Assembly (NCBI GenBank): GCA_011634665.1
Contig: WAEK01000014.1
Coordinates: 226,001 to 290,000 of the forward strand
From: Mortierella sp. BCC40632
Taxonomy: Eukaryota > Mortierellomycota > Mortierellomycetes > Mortierellales > Mortierellaceae
Length of the DNA stretch: 64,000 nucleotides
Direction of reading: 5' to 3'
The notes below the pieces were generated by a model, which worked only from the letters and a program-made list of their open reading frames with translations, did not search any database and was not told where the DNA came from. Positions 21,850 through 32,979 of the stretch are shown here, one piece after another. The position numbers were made by a program, and so were the translations under genes. Position 1 is the stretch's first letter, and each line of letters opens with the position of its first letter.

Positions 21850-23493
21850 AAAGATTCTGCGACAGGTGCAGAAAGCCGAAGAAAAAAACGCGAGAATTGG
21901 AGGGAGTGTGGTGGGGACGATGCGCGCACGCAGGAAAAACAACAAAAACGAAGGGATGCTTGTCGAAGGTGAGGGGGAGCGATCTGTAATTGAAAACAAG
22001 AAGGAAAGAAAAAAAGAATCCCGAAAACTTAGGATTTATACGATTTACCTCAATCACCGAGCGTCGGTGTGGTTGATGCACGCGGCACACGTAGGGTGGA
22101 TGAACGGCGGTACCTGGGTGGTGTGTCGAGCCGGCGAAGACTCCTGGTCATGGTTCTCTCTTTTTCTCTCACTTTTTTTTTCACAATCTTGAAAGCCCTC
22201 ACCCTCACTTCTGCACTGACTTGCATATTGGTGACCATTTGCAGGAACAGAGGGAGAGAGTAGACGGGCGAGTCTAGCATGGCAAGGGAGACGTTGAGGG
22301 GGGGGGGGAGCGAGGCTGTGGAGCATACTCCAATACAATAGTAATTGGATCAGGCTCTCTGGGACCAGAAATTTGCCCCCTCGCCTTTGGTTCGTGGATG
22401 CATTGACCAAGAGAAGGCGCGTGCCAGCATCGTTTACTATCCCTTTCTGGCTCTAGCATCCCCGCTTCTTGGAACACTTGCAGGGGAAATGCGAAATGCA
22501 TCGGCATCCGCGTTCTCGACTCGGCAGCAAAAAAAAATTGAGAAGGGGTATCAAAAAGTACGAGTTGAAAAAGAGGGACTCTTGTGCGATGCAATGCATC
22601 GCTCTCGAAGCTTCCTAAAAAAAAAATAGCCAAGGCAGGGCGAGGGACGAAGAGAGGGAGAATTGGCGAAAATAGCATTCGCTACGGATCAAATTCGCTT
22701 CCTAGTCAATGAGAAGGATTCTAGGAGCAAAAGGAGTTGGTAAGGGTCAAGCAAGATTTGATGTCTTTTTTTTTTTTTTTTTTTGAACACATATACCCCC
22801 CCTCCCTCTCCAACGGGGATTGTCGCAACAATCGCGCCAATAAGAAAAGGAAAGGGAAAAAAAAAGGATCCCAAGTCGAAAGACCAAGACGATTGGCTCT
22901 GTTGATAGTTCACAAGCAAGGTGTTCAAAAGAATGAAAGGATTCGAAAATACAAAAAAATGGACTTCTTTCTTACTCTCTCACTCTCTACCTAATCACGT
23001 CCCCTGGGATTAGACCTCCCTTGGACCTTCACCCTCTCCTCCCTGCTTTGCTCAGTCAGCGTCCAACAAGTGGTGAAGGGAGGAGTCAAGTCGGTCCTTA
23101 AAACGTAACTCCTTACCGAGGTTTTGTCTCTCACTTCAAAAAAAAAAAAAAAAAAAAAAGGTGCGCGGACAAAAGGGCGCGGGATTTGTTTGCTCAAACG
23201 ATGGAATGAAGGATGATGCCTATTGTCCTTTCAGCCCGCTCCATTTTTTTCTCCGTTTCCTGCACCTCCGCATATCCCTCGAGCCAAACAAAAAAAAAAA
23301 AAAAAAAAAAGTAAAAAAACATGGTGCTACTCCCAGGTAGCGCTCAGACTCTCAATCTGGAGCGCAATTCTCCTCAACTTCCCCTCCCCCCTCCTTTTTT
23401 TTTTTTTTTTATCCACCCTCCAGGGTTATGCTTCATCACATGTTTGTGTTTCCATGTTTGTTCGGCTAAATCCTCATTGACGCTTTTTTGGTC

Positions 23494-23537
<44 letters not shown>

Positions 23538-24416
23538 GCAAGCAGCATCTGCATTCCTTCAACAACTCCAAGAAAGCAGTCTACACGGGGACAAGAAGAG
23601 GGGGGAGAGGATGAAATAGAGAAGCAGTCTCCGTGGCCATATTCGTGAATGGTTTTTTTCTTTTCTTTTTTTGTCAGTCGATGACTCGTATTGCTCTACC
23701 TCCTTCCCTTCTCTCCTTAAACTTCTACATACCTTCCCCCACCTGCCTGCTTCTGCTACTGCTACTGCTACTGTCTTTTTTTTCCTACTCCTACTCCTCC
23801 CTAGAAAAAAGGTAAGGGGGTTCCAATGAATTGCAACCAATGCGTGAAACTTGTGGAGTCAAATAGAGCGCGCTGTGGTTGTAAACTAGAATAAAAAAAA
23901 AAAAAAAAAGCCAGTTTGCTCCATGCCCTTTTGGTTTTGGTTTTGTATTGTTTTGTCTCCCAACAAATCAGACTGCAACAAAGAAGCTCACTCCTTTCAG
24001 AAGGGGAGAGAGACAGAGAAGGAGGAAAAGAGGAAGAAGAAGAGGCGCGAATGGGAAAGGAGGGAACTCAGGGGTAAAGGGAGTCAAGCCTTAGAGGTGT
24101 TCATCTACAGCAAACAAGTTTGTTACCTCTTGTAGACCTAGCTGGTTGTCACTAGTATAGAGTCAGACGCAACTGGAGGTCCCTTTGACAAGTTTGTAAA
24201 AATCTCAATGCCATTTTTTTTTTTTTTTTTTTTTGCCAATGCGTCTTGCTCTCTTTATCTCTGTCCAACGGTTATTGTAGGGGACCACATGCTCTTCACA
24301 GGACTAGAGCCTCGCAGACTCTTATTTTCAGCAATAGTTGTTTTGATTAGACTTTATTGGAGAGTAAAGAGGGGGGGAGAAGCAAAGATATGAGAACCTC
24401 GCGTACCTTGACTCAT
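21462..24416. other. Intergenic region without supported gene
   Basis: Almost 3 kb of low-complexity sequence: poly-A (21814-21847, 23139-23159, 23292-23310, 23893-23909), poly-T (~22766-22784, 24213-24234) and (GA)n (23497-23534). The open frames are shadows of these tracts (poly-Lys, Phe, Ser-Leu). A minus-strand ATTTATA at 22034 could serve kelch gene 2 but is distant. Confidence 0.55.
23497..23534. repeat. (GA)n microsatellite
   Basis: Uninterrupted GA dinucleotide run of about 19 units. Confidence 0.9.
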
Positions 24417-25846
24417 TTATGAAGCTGGCACCTGTGGGTTGTTGGCTGTGGCTGCAGTGCTATCTAGAAGAAGCTGTACTGCCGCATCCAGATTGTTATT
24501 CGCAGAGTTCAAGGCCTCGACAGCCTGTTCCGAAGTAGCAGAAGGAAAAATGGCTTGAAGGGTTGCAATTTGTTCTTCAGTAGGTGGCTGAGGCGTCCTG
24601 CCCTGCGATGAAAGAACGTCAAAGTATTCACGCACAGTCTCAGCAGGACGTCGATCCGAGGTGGTGGTAGTCCTAGACTGAGATTGACTATCCAATGTTG
24701 TTGCCGTGGATCGGACTGCAGGTGAGGAAGAAAAGAATGGGAGAAGGAATCGGTCCGCAAACCGGACCATGAATCCTGGAAACCGCCATCTCCTCGTCCC
24801 TGCAAAGTCACTCCTATAGATAGCGCCTGCAAGCAGTCCACAAATCGCCGCTGCTGCCGAGCCTGGCATATTCGAGGCGATAAGCTAAAAAGTGCATAGG
24901 GAAAATGGATGGCTTAGTTTTCTTTGGACGTTGAAAAGAGCCAGCGGTGAAGCTTCTTTGTGATCTGGAAATGCCATACCTGTAGCCCAATGAGATACAT
25001 GTAAACCTTGTTGGAAAATGCCACCCCAAAGACTTTGAACTCGTAAACCATCGGAATGAGAGTATAGAACTGGTACAGCGCTGAAAAGATGATACCATAA
25101 GGTCCTGCTGGAACGACATTCAGTCCAATTGCACTTCCTGTCACAAGCACAGCAATGTTCAACAAAGTACATATGACTGCCGAGACAAAGAGGAACGACT
25201 ATTGGAGAAATCCAGAGCAGAAAGTGATTCTTAGCCACGATATTTTTTCACCTCCCCTTTTGCACAAATTGAAGCGTAGCAACACCCATCAACAAACAAT
25301 AGCTTATACTTACACTATATTTTGCAGGCCCAAAAAGTCTTTCGATGACTCGAAGATGGTATAAGAGAAGTCCACCAAAGAATACTTCCGTAGACGTGGA
25401 GAACGCAAAGTGTGACGCAATCAGACGCCAAAACTAATAAGGAACGAAGGTTCCGCCGGTCAGCAATATCCAAAGCGCCGTGTCCAAAGACAGATTCGTA
25501 ACTCACTGCAGTACACAAATGCGAATGCGAATGCGAAAAAAAACAAGGGGCTGCTGGTTCCTTTGCAATACCTGGTGATGTGTCGTGAGATGAGGTACAA
25601 GCTGGAGATGAAAGTCCGTCTTCATCTGAAAGATGGAGGAGAGAACTGAACATCCTCCGATGACAAGTATCAATCCTTTTGTTGTAGGTGCATTGTAGAA
25701 TCCTAGTCAACATAAAAAAGAAGCCAGCGCAAGAATTGTACATGTTCCATGAGCATTGTCGTTCTTTCTTCCCAGGAAATAAAAAAAGGTCAAGCGCTGG
25801 TCATGACGAGTCACGGATATACACCAGAAGGTCCTGCGGCATGCAT
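24417..25846 (-). CDS. Dsc2/UBAC2-like rhomboid pseudoprotease with C-terminal UBA domain
   Basis: Five exons on the minus strand: 25825-25846, 25572-25702, 25314-25433, 24980-25198 and 24417-24884; 319 aa, all phases consistent. The order is diagnostic: GFYNAPTTKG near the start, FHLQLVPHL, FWRLIASHFAFSTSTEVFFG, RLFGPAKYSSF, LNVVPAGPYGI, a fourth hydrophobic block, CGLLAGAIYRSD and RRWRFPGF. A UBA domain follows at ~265-310 (EEQIATLQAIFPSATSEQAV). Catalytic Ser/His of active rhomboids are absent, as in the UBAC2 and fungal Dsc2/Ucp14 family. Members work in ER/Golgi membranes with E3 ligases for protein quality control or SREBP processing. Which subfamily applies is not settled. It is transcribed divergently from the aspartyl-tRNA synthetase gene 347 bp away. 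Confidence 0.88.
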
Positions 25847-26193
25847 GATGGCGGTTATTATAGGTCTAGTTTTTGGCGGTGAGGGCTCTCCCTGGTCTGG
25901 TGTCGGTTTCCGTCCTGGCACTGAAGGCAGATGTTGCAGCCCGTTGTTTTGGTGAGGGTAGGGATTGACTCTTTGTTGGGCAAAGTTGAGTCTTGGGTGG
26001 GTCAAGTTCAGTCAAAAATAAAAGCGTGCCGCAGCGGGCACTGCTCCACTTGCTGCTCCACCCCAATTCCACGTCATAGGACTGGCTGAAATCTACGGTG
26101 TGGCGTTTATTTTTCCTATTAATATAAAGAGAAGGGGAGATCGAATCATCTCAACTCATTTCACTTACAACTCTTTCCCATTTCCCATTCACC
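25847..26193. promoter_or_regulatory. 347-bp bidirectional promoter region
   Basis: It separates the start codons of the divergent Dsc2/UBAC2-like and AspRS genes. TATAAAG at 26123-26129 lies 71 bases before the AspRS ATG. No TATA-like box is obvious for the other direction. Confidence 0.6.
26123..26129 (+). promoter_or_regulatory. TATA-like box of aspartyl-tRNA synthetase gene
   Basis: TATAAAG, 71 bases before the ATG, with a pyrimidine-rich leader after it. Confidence 0.45.
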
Positions 26194-28706
26194 ATGGCTG
26201 ACACCCCTGAAGTGCAAGAGGTCACAAAGAAGGTCGAGGAGGTCGTCCTTGTCGAGTATGTCTCTTTGCTATAAACTTTATGTTTTTACCCTTTTTTACC
26301 CTTCTCCTTTGGTCAACTGCCTCACGCGACAGATGGCTAGGATCGACATCTCAAGTCATTCCAGGACACGGACCAGCCCTTTCATCGCAACTGCACCTTT
26401 TCAGATATAATGAACCAACGCCACTGAACGTCCTTTACTGATTCAATTTTTGTCATGGGTGCATGTATCTCCCTATGTGCGTGAATATGCTTTAGTGAAA
26501 GCGGCCAGCCTCTCTCCAAGAATGCTTTGAAAAAGCTTGAGAAGGAGAAGCTCAAGAAGGAGCGTGCTGAACGTGACGCTGCTGCCCGTCAGGCTAAGGC
26601 CGAGGCCAGTGCTGCCTCCGTAAGTCCATTGTCATTATCATCATCATCATCATTTCTCTCTTTATCAAGGATCAGTTGGTTAGCTGCTTTTTTTCCTGAC
26701 TCTTTCGCCACCATTCTTTTCTATTGGAATACTATAGGACTACTCCAAGGAGTTTTATGGCAAGCAGCGCATGAACCAGTCTGCTGAGCGTCCAGGTAGA
26801 GTGAATGACCGGAACAATTCAAGCAGAGAACGATTTCCAACCCTAGTCAAAGTGATATTTTTGGCAACGATTGACCTTTTCCTCCCTTTTCCTTTTTCTT
26901 TTTTATACAAACTGGGTCCTTGGATAATAGGTCGCAAGCACACCCACCTTAGCGAGATCAACGCTAGCCGTGCTGGCGAGACCGTCTGGATCCGTGCCCG
27001 TGTTCAGACTTCCCGCCCTACCGGTAAGAGAGAGCAGGCAATTGGAATAGACCTCAATGTCGAGGGAGTGTATTTTTCGTTGGTTTTTTTTTTTTTTCCT
27101 CCTCTAGAAGATTATCGAGCTACGTATCTTTCGTTCTCATTCAATATACTTCAATCAACAATTATTAGGCAACAAGATGTGCTTCTTCCAGCTTCGTCAG
27201 AACAGCAGCACCATCCAGGGATTGGTTGTCTTTAACGAGGAGACTATCAGCAAGCAGATGGTCAAGTTTGCTCAGGGCATTTCATCCGAGTCAATCGTTC
27301 TCATTGAGGGTACCGTTGCCAAGCCTCTGGAGCCTGTCAAGAGCTGCACTGTTCAGGATGCCGAGATTATGGTCACCAAGCTCTTTGTAACCAGCGAGGC
27401 CCAGGGTCGCTTGCCCTTCTCGCTTGAGGATGCCTCCCGTCCTGAGGCCGAGTTTGAGCGTGAAGATGCTCAGTTCAGCAAGGTCACTTTGCACACTCGT
27501 CTCGAGAACCGTGTTTTCGATCTTCGCGTAAGTGGCTCTTCCTTCTTTGCACACACGGATCTGAGAGCCTTAAGGAAGGCTACCTAGTGGTATGCCATAC
27601 TTGCAGGAATACATTTGAAGGCCTAACCACATTGAGATCCCATCTCGTCAAACACAATAGACCATCACCAACCAGGCTATTTTCCGCCTCCAGGCTGGTG
27701 TTGTCAAGCTCTTCCGCGACTTTCTCCAGTCCAAGGGATTCTTGGAGATCCACTCGCCCAAGATCATTGGAGCCGCCAGTGAGGGAGGCGCAAACGTCTT
27801 CAAGGTCAAGTACTTTGACAGTACGTAATTCCTTTCCTTTTTTCCCTCGTTTTTTTGTTTCCTCTGTACCTGTCCCAAGAGGTACTAACGTGATCCACGT
27901 GACTTCTCTTCTCACTTTCACTAGCCGACGCCTTCTTGGCCCAATCTCCTCAGTTCTATAAGCAGATGGTTGTTTGCGGAGACTTTGAGCGTGTCTTTGA
28001 GATTGGCAGTGTGTTCCGTGCCGAGAACTCGCTTACTCACCGCCACATGACCGAGTTCATTGGTCTGGATATGGAGATGGCCTTTGAGGAGCACTACCAC
28101 GAGATTTTGGATGTCTTTGATGAGCTCTTTGTGTACATTTTCAAGGGTTTGGAAACCGAGTATGCTGCTGACCTCGAGGTTGTGAACCGTCAGTACCCCT
28201 TCACCAAGTTTGAGTACTTGCCCAAGACACTTCGTCTCGAGTACAAGGATGCTGTTGCCCTGTTGCGCGAGAACGGTGTCGAGATTGGTGACTATGAGGA
28301 TCTTTCGACCGAGGTTGAGCGCAAGTTGGGTCAGCTGGTCAAGGAAAAGTACAAGACCGACTTTTTCATGCTCGACAAGTTCCCTCTGGAGGTTCGTCCA
28401 TTCTACACGATGCCCGACCCCAACAACCCCAAGTACTCCAACTCTTACGACTTTTTCATGCGCGGAGAGGAGATTCTTTCGGGTGCTCAGCGTATCCACG
28501 ATCCCGACTTTTTGTCTGAGCGTGCCAAGGTCCATGGAGTGGACCCCTCGACCATCAAGAGCTACGTTGATGCCTTCAGAATGGGTGCTCCCCCACACGG
28601 TGGTGGAGGTATTGGAATGGAGCGTGTCATCATGCTCTACCTTAACTTGGGCAACATTCGTCGCGTCTCTCTCTTCCCTCGCGACCCCAAGCGTTTGGAG
28701 CCATAA
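26194..28706 (+). CDS. DPS1: Cytosolic aspartyl-tRNA synthetase
   Basis: Seven exons: 26194-26255, 26496-26619, 26738-26795, 26931-27023, 27169-27527, 27661-27820 and 27925-28706; 545 aa, close to the ~557 aa yeast enzyme. It charges tRNA-Asp with aspartate using ATP. The N-terminus has the Lys-rich extension of eukaryotic AspRS ([16 protein letters not shown]) that binds tRNA. An OB-fold anticodon-binding domain follows ([29 protein letters not shown]). The class II catalytic core has motif 1 ([17 protein letters not shown]), SPQFYKQM, motif 2 ([20 protein letters not shown]) and motif 3 ([28 protein letters not shown]). All class II signature residues appear intact. The start is the first ATG after the TATA-like box and is in a CACCATGG context. 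Confidence 0.97.
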
Positions 28707-28842
28707 AGGAGTCCAGAGAGAAAGGGAAAGGATGGTTCCTGAATGCTGTAGTACTTGGAGCAGTACTTGCTCTTTACTATGGTCCCTTTTGTTTGTTTTG
28801 TTTTACAAGTGTACCTTTTTTTTTCCTCGATTGCGCGATGCC

Positions 28843-28848
28843 AATAAA
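28843..28848 (+). terminator. Candidate polyadenylation signal of AspRS gene
   Basis: AATAAA 137 bases after the stop codon, followed by a poly-A tract. Position fits 3' end formation; inferred. Confidence 0.4.
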
Positions 28849-29085
28849 TATATAGGAAAAAAAAAAAAAAAAATGTTGAAGCGGGACGAATCTGCTGCGT
28901 AACTGTGTCTTTTTTTACGGGAGGTGAATGAGTCGGGCACCAACGATGCATTGGACAATCACACAGGTCTTTCTTTGATTTCTGCTGCTATCAAGGCGCT
29001 ATCGAAGAAAGAAAGAGAAAGAAAGAGAGAGAGAGTCTCTTGTGAAAGCAGGCCAAGGCATTACTAGCAAAATTTTTGAGCAGCA

Positions 29086-29089
<4 letters not shown>

Positions 29090-29127
<38 letters not shown>
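29090..29127. repeat. (TC)n microsatellite
   Basis: About 19 uninterrupted TC units, with a (GA)n tract 104 bases downstream. Confidence 0.9.
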
Positions 29128-29131
<4 letters not shown>

Positions 29132-29229
29132 CTTCTTTCTCTCTTTCGTTCGTTTGTTCCTTCCTTCCTTTTCCTCTCGCGCTGACAAGAGCGAGGGAGA
29201 GATAACGATGATAATAATGATATGCAACT

Positions 29230-29230
<1 letters not shown>

Positions 29231-29264
<34 letters not shown>
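29231..29264. repeat. (GA)n microsatellite
   Basis: About 17 GA units. With the nearby TC run it forms a potential long inverted repeat. Confidence 0.9.
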
Positions 29265-29267
<3 letters not shown>

Positions 29268-30308
29268 GTGCAAATCATTAACCTTGTTTCCCTTTCTCTC
29301 TCTCTTTCCCTCAAAGATTTTCTATGCTCACTTTGGAAGGAGCCATTCTGGCGTCTCGAGTTTTTTTTTTTGTTTATATTTTTAACGTCCACAAGAGGAG
29401 CCGCCTCTATTCTATTGTCCATTTGGCTCATACACGGGTGCGCCATGGGCAGGCAGGACTCTTTCTCTCTTTTTCTCTCTCTCTTTTGACTGAGAGAGAA
29501 AGAGAGAGATCTGGGAGCGCCCAAGAGGCAATATGGAAATTCCCCTTTGACATTTCTTTGGATGCCGATCACCATGTCCTCGTTGTTTGGTCGGACATTC
29601 AGGAAATAAGGGGGAAGAGGAGGATGGACGTTATATTTTTCTTTCCCCCCCCCCTCGATGTATTGGGTTTATTAGGACGGAAAAGCCCAGATACCATGAC
29701 TATTGTTGTTACTGCTAGGATCAACATTTGCCATTGGAGAGAGTTCGTGTGTTAGCCCCCTCCTCCGGTCTCCAGTCCAATTGTGTACGCGTCCTAGACT
29801 ACTTGTGTGGCACATGCCTATCATCATCCTTTTTTTTTTTTTTTTTTTTTTTGACACAAATGTGGCTAGAGAGAGAGAGAGGTTCAGAGCTCTGCTAAAA
29901 AGATTTGGGATGCATGCATTGCATTTGCGATTGTCCAAGTATCTGTCGAGCCACACAGCCAGGATATCTCTTTCCTTTTTGCCTACAAGTAACGACATGA
30001 CGGATGCTGGGAATCATGGAACAGAGCAAAAATAGGAGGGCCTATTGTGCGCGAGAGCGAGATTGGTTTTTTTGTTGTTGCTGTTGCTGGTTTTTTTCTT
30101 TTTGCCTTGTCGTTTGTTACATTTCGTTCATTTTTTTTTTTTGTTTGCTTATCCTGACCCCTGAGTCTCCCCCCTTCCTTCCGCATGGTTTAATCCTGGC
30201 TCCTTCTTTTTGTTTTATTCTATATTATTTTATTTTATACTATTAGTTCGTTCTCCACTCTTTCGGGAAGGAGAGCAGAGCCTGGGATCACCACCTCCTT
30301 CGGAGAAG

Positions 30309-30316
30309 TATAAATA
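30309..30316 (+). promoter_or_regulatory. TATA-like box of acidic membrane protein gene
   Basis: TATAAATA 296 bases before the ATG at 30605. Inferred. Confidence 0.4.
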
Positions 30317-30604
30317 CTATCCGTCACCGGGAGAGGAAGTGCGATCGCCTTCCTCTCTCTTTTTCTTAGGTGTCCTTCTTTTTTTTTTTTTTTCTTTCTT
30401 TTCCTTCTTTGTCTTTTTGCTTTTTCTGCTTTGCTTCTTTGGTAGTGTTTTGTGTTTATCCCTAGATTGTTTCGGTTGTATTTCCCTGTCCTCTTTTTTT
30501 TTTAAGCATCTCCATTTTTCTCTCCATTGTCATCCAATCAGCCTCTCCTCCCCTCCCCTCCCTTCGCCCCTCGCCCCTTTCCCACCTAAATACACGCCCC
30601 AGTG

Positions 30605-31942
30605 ATGCTACCACAACATCAACAACAAAAGAAAACGTGGCATCACCACAGCCACCGCAAGTGCCGGCGTCGTCATCACTTTGCCACTGTCCACATGTTG
30701 ATGGTCTTGCTTGCCTTTCCGTTCCCGTCCTCGACTCAGCAGTTCCAACATCAGCACCAGCATCAGCATCAGCACCAGCACCACTGGAGCAGCAGCACAG
30801 GGACAGAGTCTCAGTGTCTCCAACTCTTACCCAAGGACCATCCTATTTATTCGCGTGATTGTCATGGGGCGTCCGTGCATTCATCCTCGTCCTCTTCCTT
30901 CTTGTCCAAGCCCTTCTCCTCCCCTGGACTTTCCCTAGCCGCGATGGCACAACCCCTTGACCACACAGTTCTTCGCCTGCGTCGAGCCGCCGCACTAGAA
31001 CTAGACCCAGATTCTGAGGAAAATGAAGAGGACAAAGAGGATGACAACGACTTTGATGATGACGACGATGACGATGACGACGATGACGATAACTCTGAAG
31101 AAAATAGGATCGGAATTCTCAATCCAATGGGAAGAATGTCCAAACTCGTGGCCCATACGAAGCCAACTAACGGCCAAGGTCTGCCGCCTCGCGAAGTCAA
31201 CAAACCTACGACTACTACTACTACTACTACTAGTAGTAGTTCTTCCTTAAAATCGGGAGCGTCTCGAGGAGGTCTTAATAATCCATCTGTAGGTCGTGTT
31301 GCAGGTGCGGTCGAAGGAAGCTATGGCGCCACCAATCGAGGTGCTCCTTCCTTTTCATCCTCCAATTCGGAATCGCTTCCCAAGGGAGATACCAAGATAA
31401 CGGAAGCAAATGGTTCGGCGAATAATGCTGTGGAAGGTAGCAAAAAGTCATTTTCGGCCATGTCGATGGCACTTGTTATGACGGGCGCGATAGCGGCGTT
31501 GGGATTAGTAGCCATGTTGACGACATGGCTTCGAAGACGACAGAGACAACGACGACAACAACGAGAAGAACAAATCGATAGTGGGAATCTGAATTGGGAT
31601 GATGAAGAGTATGGTACATACAACAGTGGACAGAGACGACAGGAGTACAATTTGGACGCGAGTGCCTCTCAGGTTCAAGCGCAAGCTCAAACTCAGTCTC
31701 AGACACCAACGACGGCAGTGGCACCGACAACGACAGTGGCGTCAGCATCGGCGTCGGCGTCGGTGATGACGGTGGCAGTGGGCGTCGTTCCTTTCAAAGC
31801 GGGGTCCGCACCCGCCTCGGCAGCGGCCGTCGAAGCGACCTCACCGGGCGGGAGTCGATCTGTTGTCGGAGTGGTCGGGAGCCTGAGACGACCGTCGGCA
31901 CCTATCGCGCAGCGAGAGCAGTTCTGGAACCCGTCTCCATAG
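30605..31942 (+). CDS. Acidic single-span membrane protein of unknown function
   Basis: Intronless, 445 aa. A basic His-rich N-terminus precedes a hydrophobic segment (VHMLMVLLAFPFP, ~28-40) that can act as a signal peptide or anchor, then a (His-Gln)n run. Residues ~135-165 are extremely acidic, with about 12 consecutive Asp. A Thr/Ser-rich stretch and a transmembrane helix (SMALVMTGAIAALGLVAMLT, ~287-308) follow, then a strongly basic stop-transfer run (RRRQRQRRQQR). The cytoplasmic tail is Gln/Thr/Ala-rich and ends in a conserved-looking REQFWNP. The layout is type I, with the acidic patch outside, where it could bind cations or wall polymers. No family is recognised. It lies 1 kb before, and on the same strand as, the TCO89-like gene. 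Confidence 0.75.
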   Translation: MLPQHQQQKKTWHHHSHRKCRRRHHFATVHMLMVLLAFPFPSSTQQFQHQHQHQHQHQHHWSSSTGTESQCLQLLPKDHPIYSRDCHGASVHSSSSSSFLSKPFSSPGLSLAAMAQPLDHTVLRLRRAAALELDPDSEENEEDKEDDNDFDDDDDDDDDDDDNSEENRIGILNPMGRMSKLVAHTKPTNGQGLPPREVNKPTTTTTTTTSSSSSLKSGASRGGLNNPSVGRVAGAVEGSYGATNRGAPSFSSSNSESLPKGDTKITEANGSANNAVEGSKKSFSAMSMALVMTGAIAALGLVAMLTTWLRRRQRQRRQQREEQIDSGNLNWDDEEYGTYNSGQRRQEYNLDASASQVQAQAQTQSQTPTTAVAPTTTVASASASASVMTVAVGVVPFKAGSAPASAAAVEATSPGGSRSVVGVVGSLRRPSAPIAQREQFWNPSP

Positions 31943-32979
31943 AAGTGGCAATAAAAAGAGAAAAAAGAATCAAGAGGGATCCCATATCGCCTGATGATGT
32001 CTCTTTTGCTTTGTTTGTGGATTGGTTGACAGGGTGGGTGGTTGGGTTGGTTGATTGATTGGCAAAAAGGATATGCAGGGCATGAAAAGAAGGATGGGCA
32101 GATGAGCCTAGGACCATCATGACAAAGACCCAAAAGCCACCGCCTGCCACGCGCCACGCGCACATTGCAGTCGGTGGGGGGAGAGAGAGAGCAGTTGTGT
32201 GCAGGAACTCGCGCTCTCATCTTCTCACTCTCTCACTCCCTCTTCCTCTCTCTCTCACTCTCTCTCTCTCTCTCCCCCCTTTTTTTTTTTTCTTTTTTTC
32301 TTTTTGGTTTTTGGTTTTCCCCATTCTCGCACCGTCATCATCTTCATCACTTTTCTCTCTCTTTCTCTCGTTCCTTTTTTCTTCATCTCCTCCATCCTTT
32401 CCCTCGCCTACTCATCCTTCATTGTCGTGGCAAGTGGCAACAACGCGACTGTTTATTCCACAGCCGTGTCATCTGCCACCTAGACTCAGTTGGTGCGTCG
32501 TGTGAACTTGTAAAAAAAAACGAGGTGTTTTTTTTTTTTATCGTTTTTTCTTCCTATCCGGCAAAAGGGCGGCTCACTTACACACTCCTTTCTCTTCCGT
32601 TCACTCACTCACTCCCCCTCGGACTGTCGTCCCTTTGCCTTTTTTGACTTTACAGAATCGCCATCCTTTCCTCTTTTTTCTCTCTTTCATTTTTTTTTTT
32701 CTCTCTTTCACTTTCTCTCACTCTCACTCTCTCTCACTCTCTCTCACACACTCTCTCTTACTCTCACGCTCATCTTCTTCGTCTCCCCACTCTTTTCTTC
32801 TCTCAGACTCGCCGACTTATTTTCTTTTCCTTTCGGCTGTCCTGCCTTTTCGCCCTTTTGTGTTGTTCATTCGTTCATTCGTTCACTCTTTCATTCATTC
32901 TGAAAAAAAAGTGCCATCATACCACCCAGCACCTCAAAATAGTCCCGATTCCCCAACCCTCACCCAATAGCAACTCGAA
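31943..32979. other. Pyrimidine-rich 5' region of TCO89-like gene
   Basis: No gene. The plus strand from 32215 to 32900 is almost entirely C and T (Phe/Ser/Leu-only frames), with CACTCTCT runs. It probably forms the promoter and long 5' leader of the next gene. Confidence 0.6.

Larger units (their letters stand above)
28707..30604. other. Intergenic region, microsatellite-rich
   Basis: No gene is supported. (TC)n at ~29090-29127 and (GA)n at 29231-29264 lie close together in opposite orientation and could pair. Poly-T occurs at 29830-29852. A TATA-like box for the next gene is at 30309. Confidence 0.6.
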
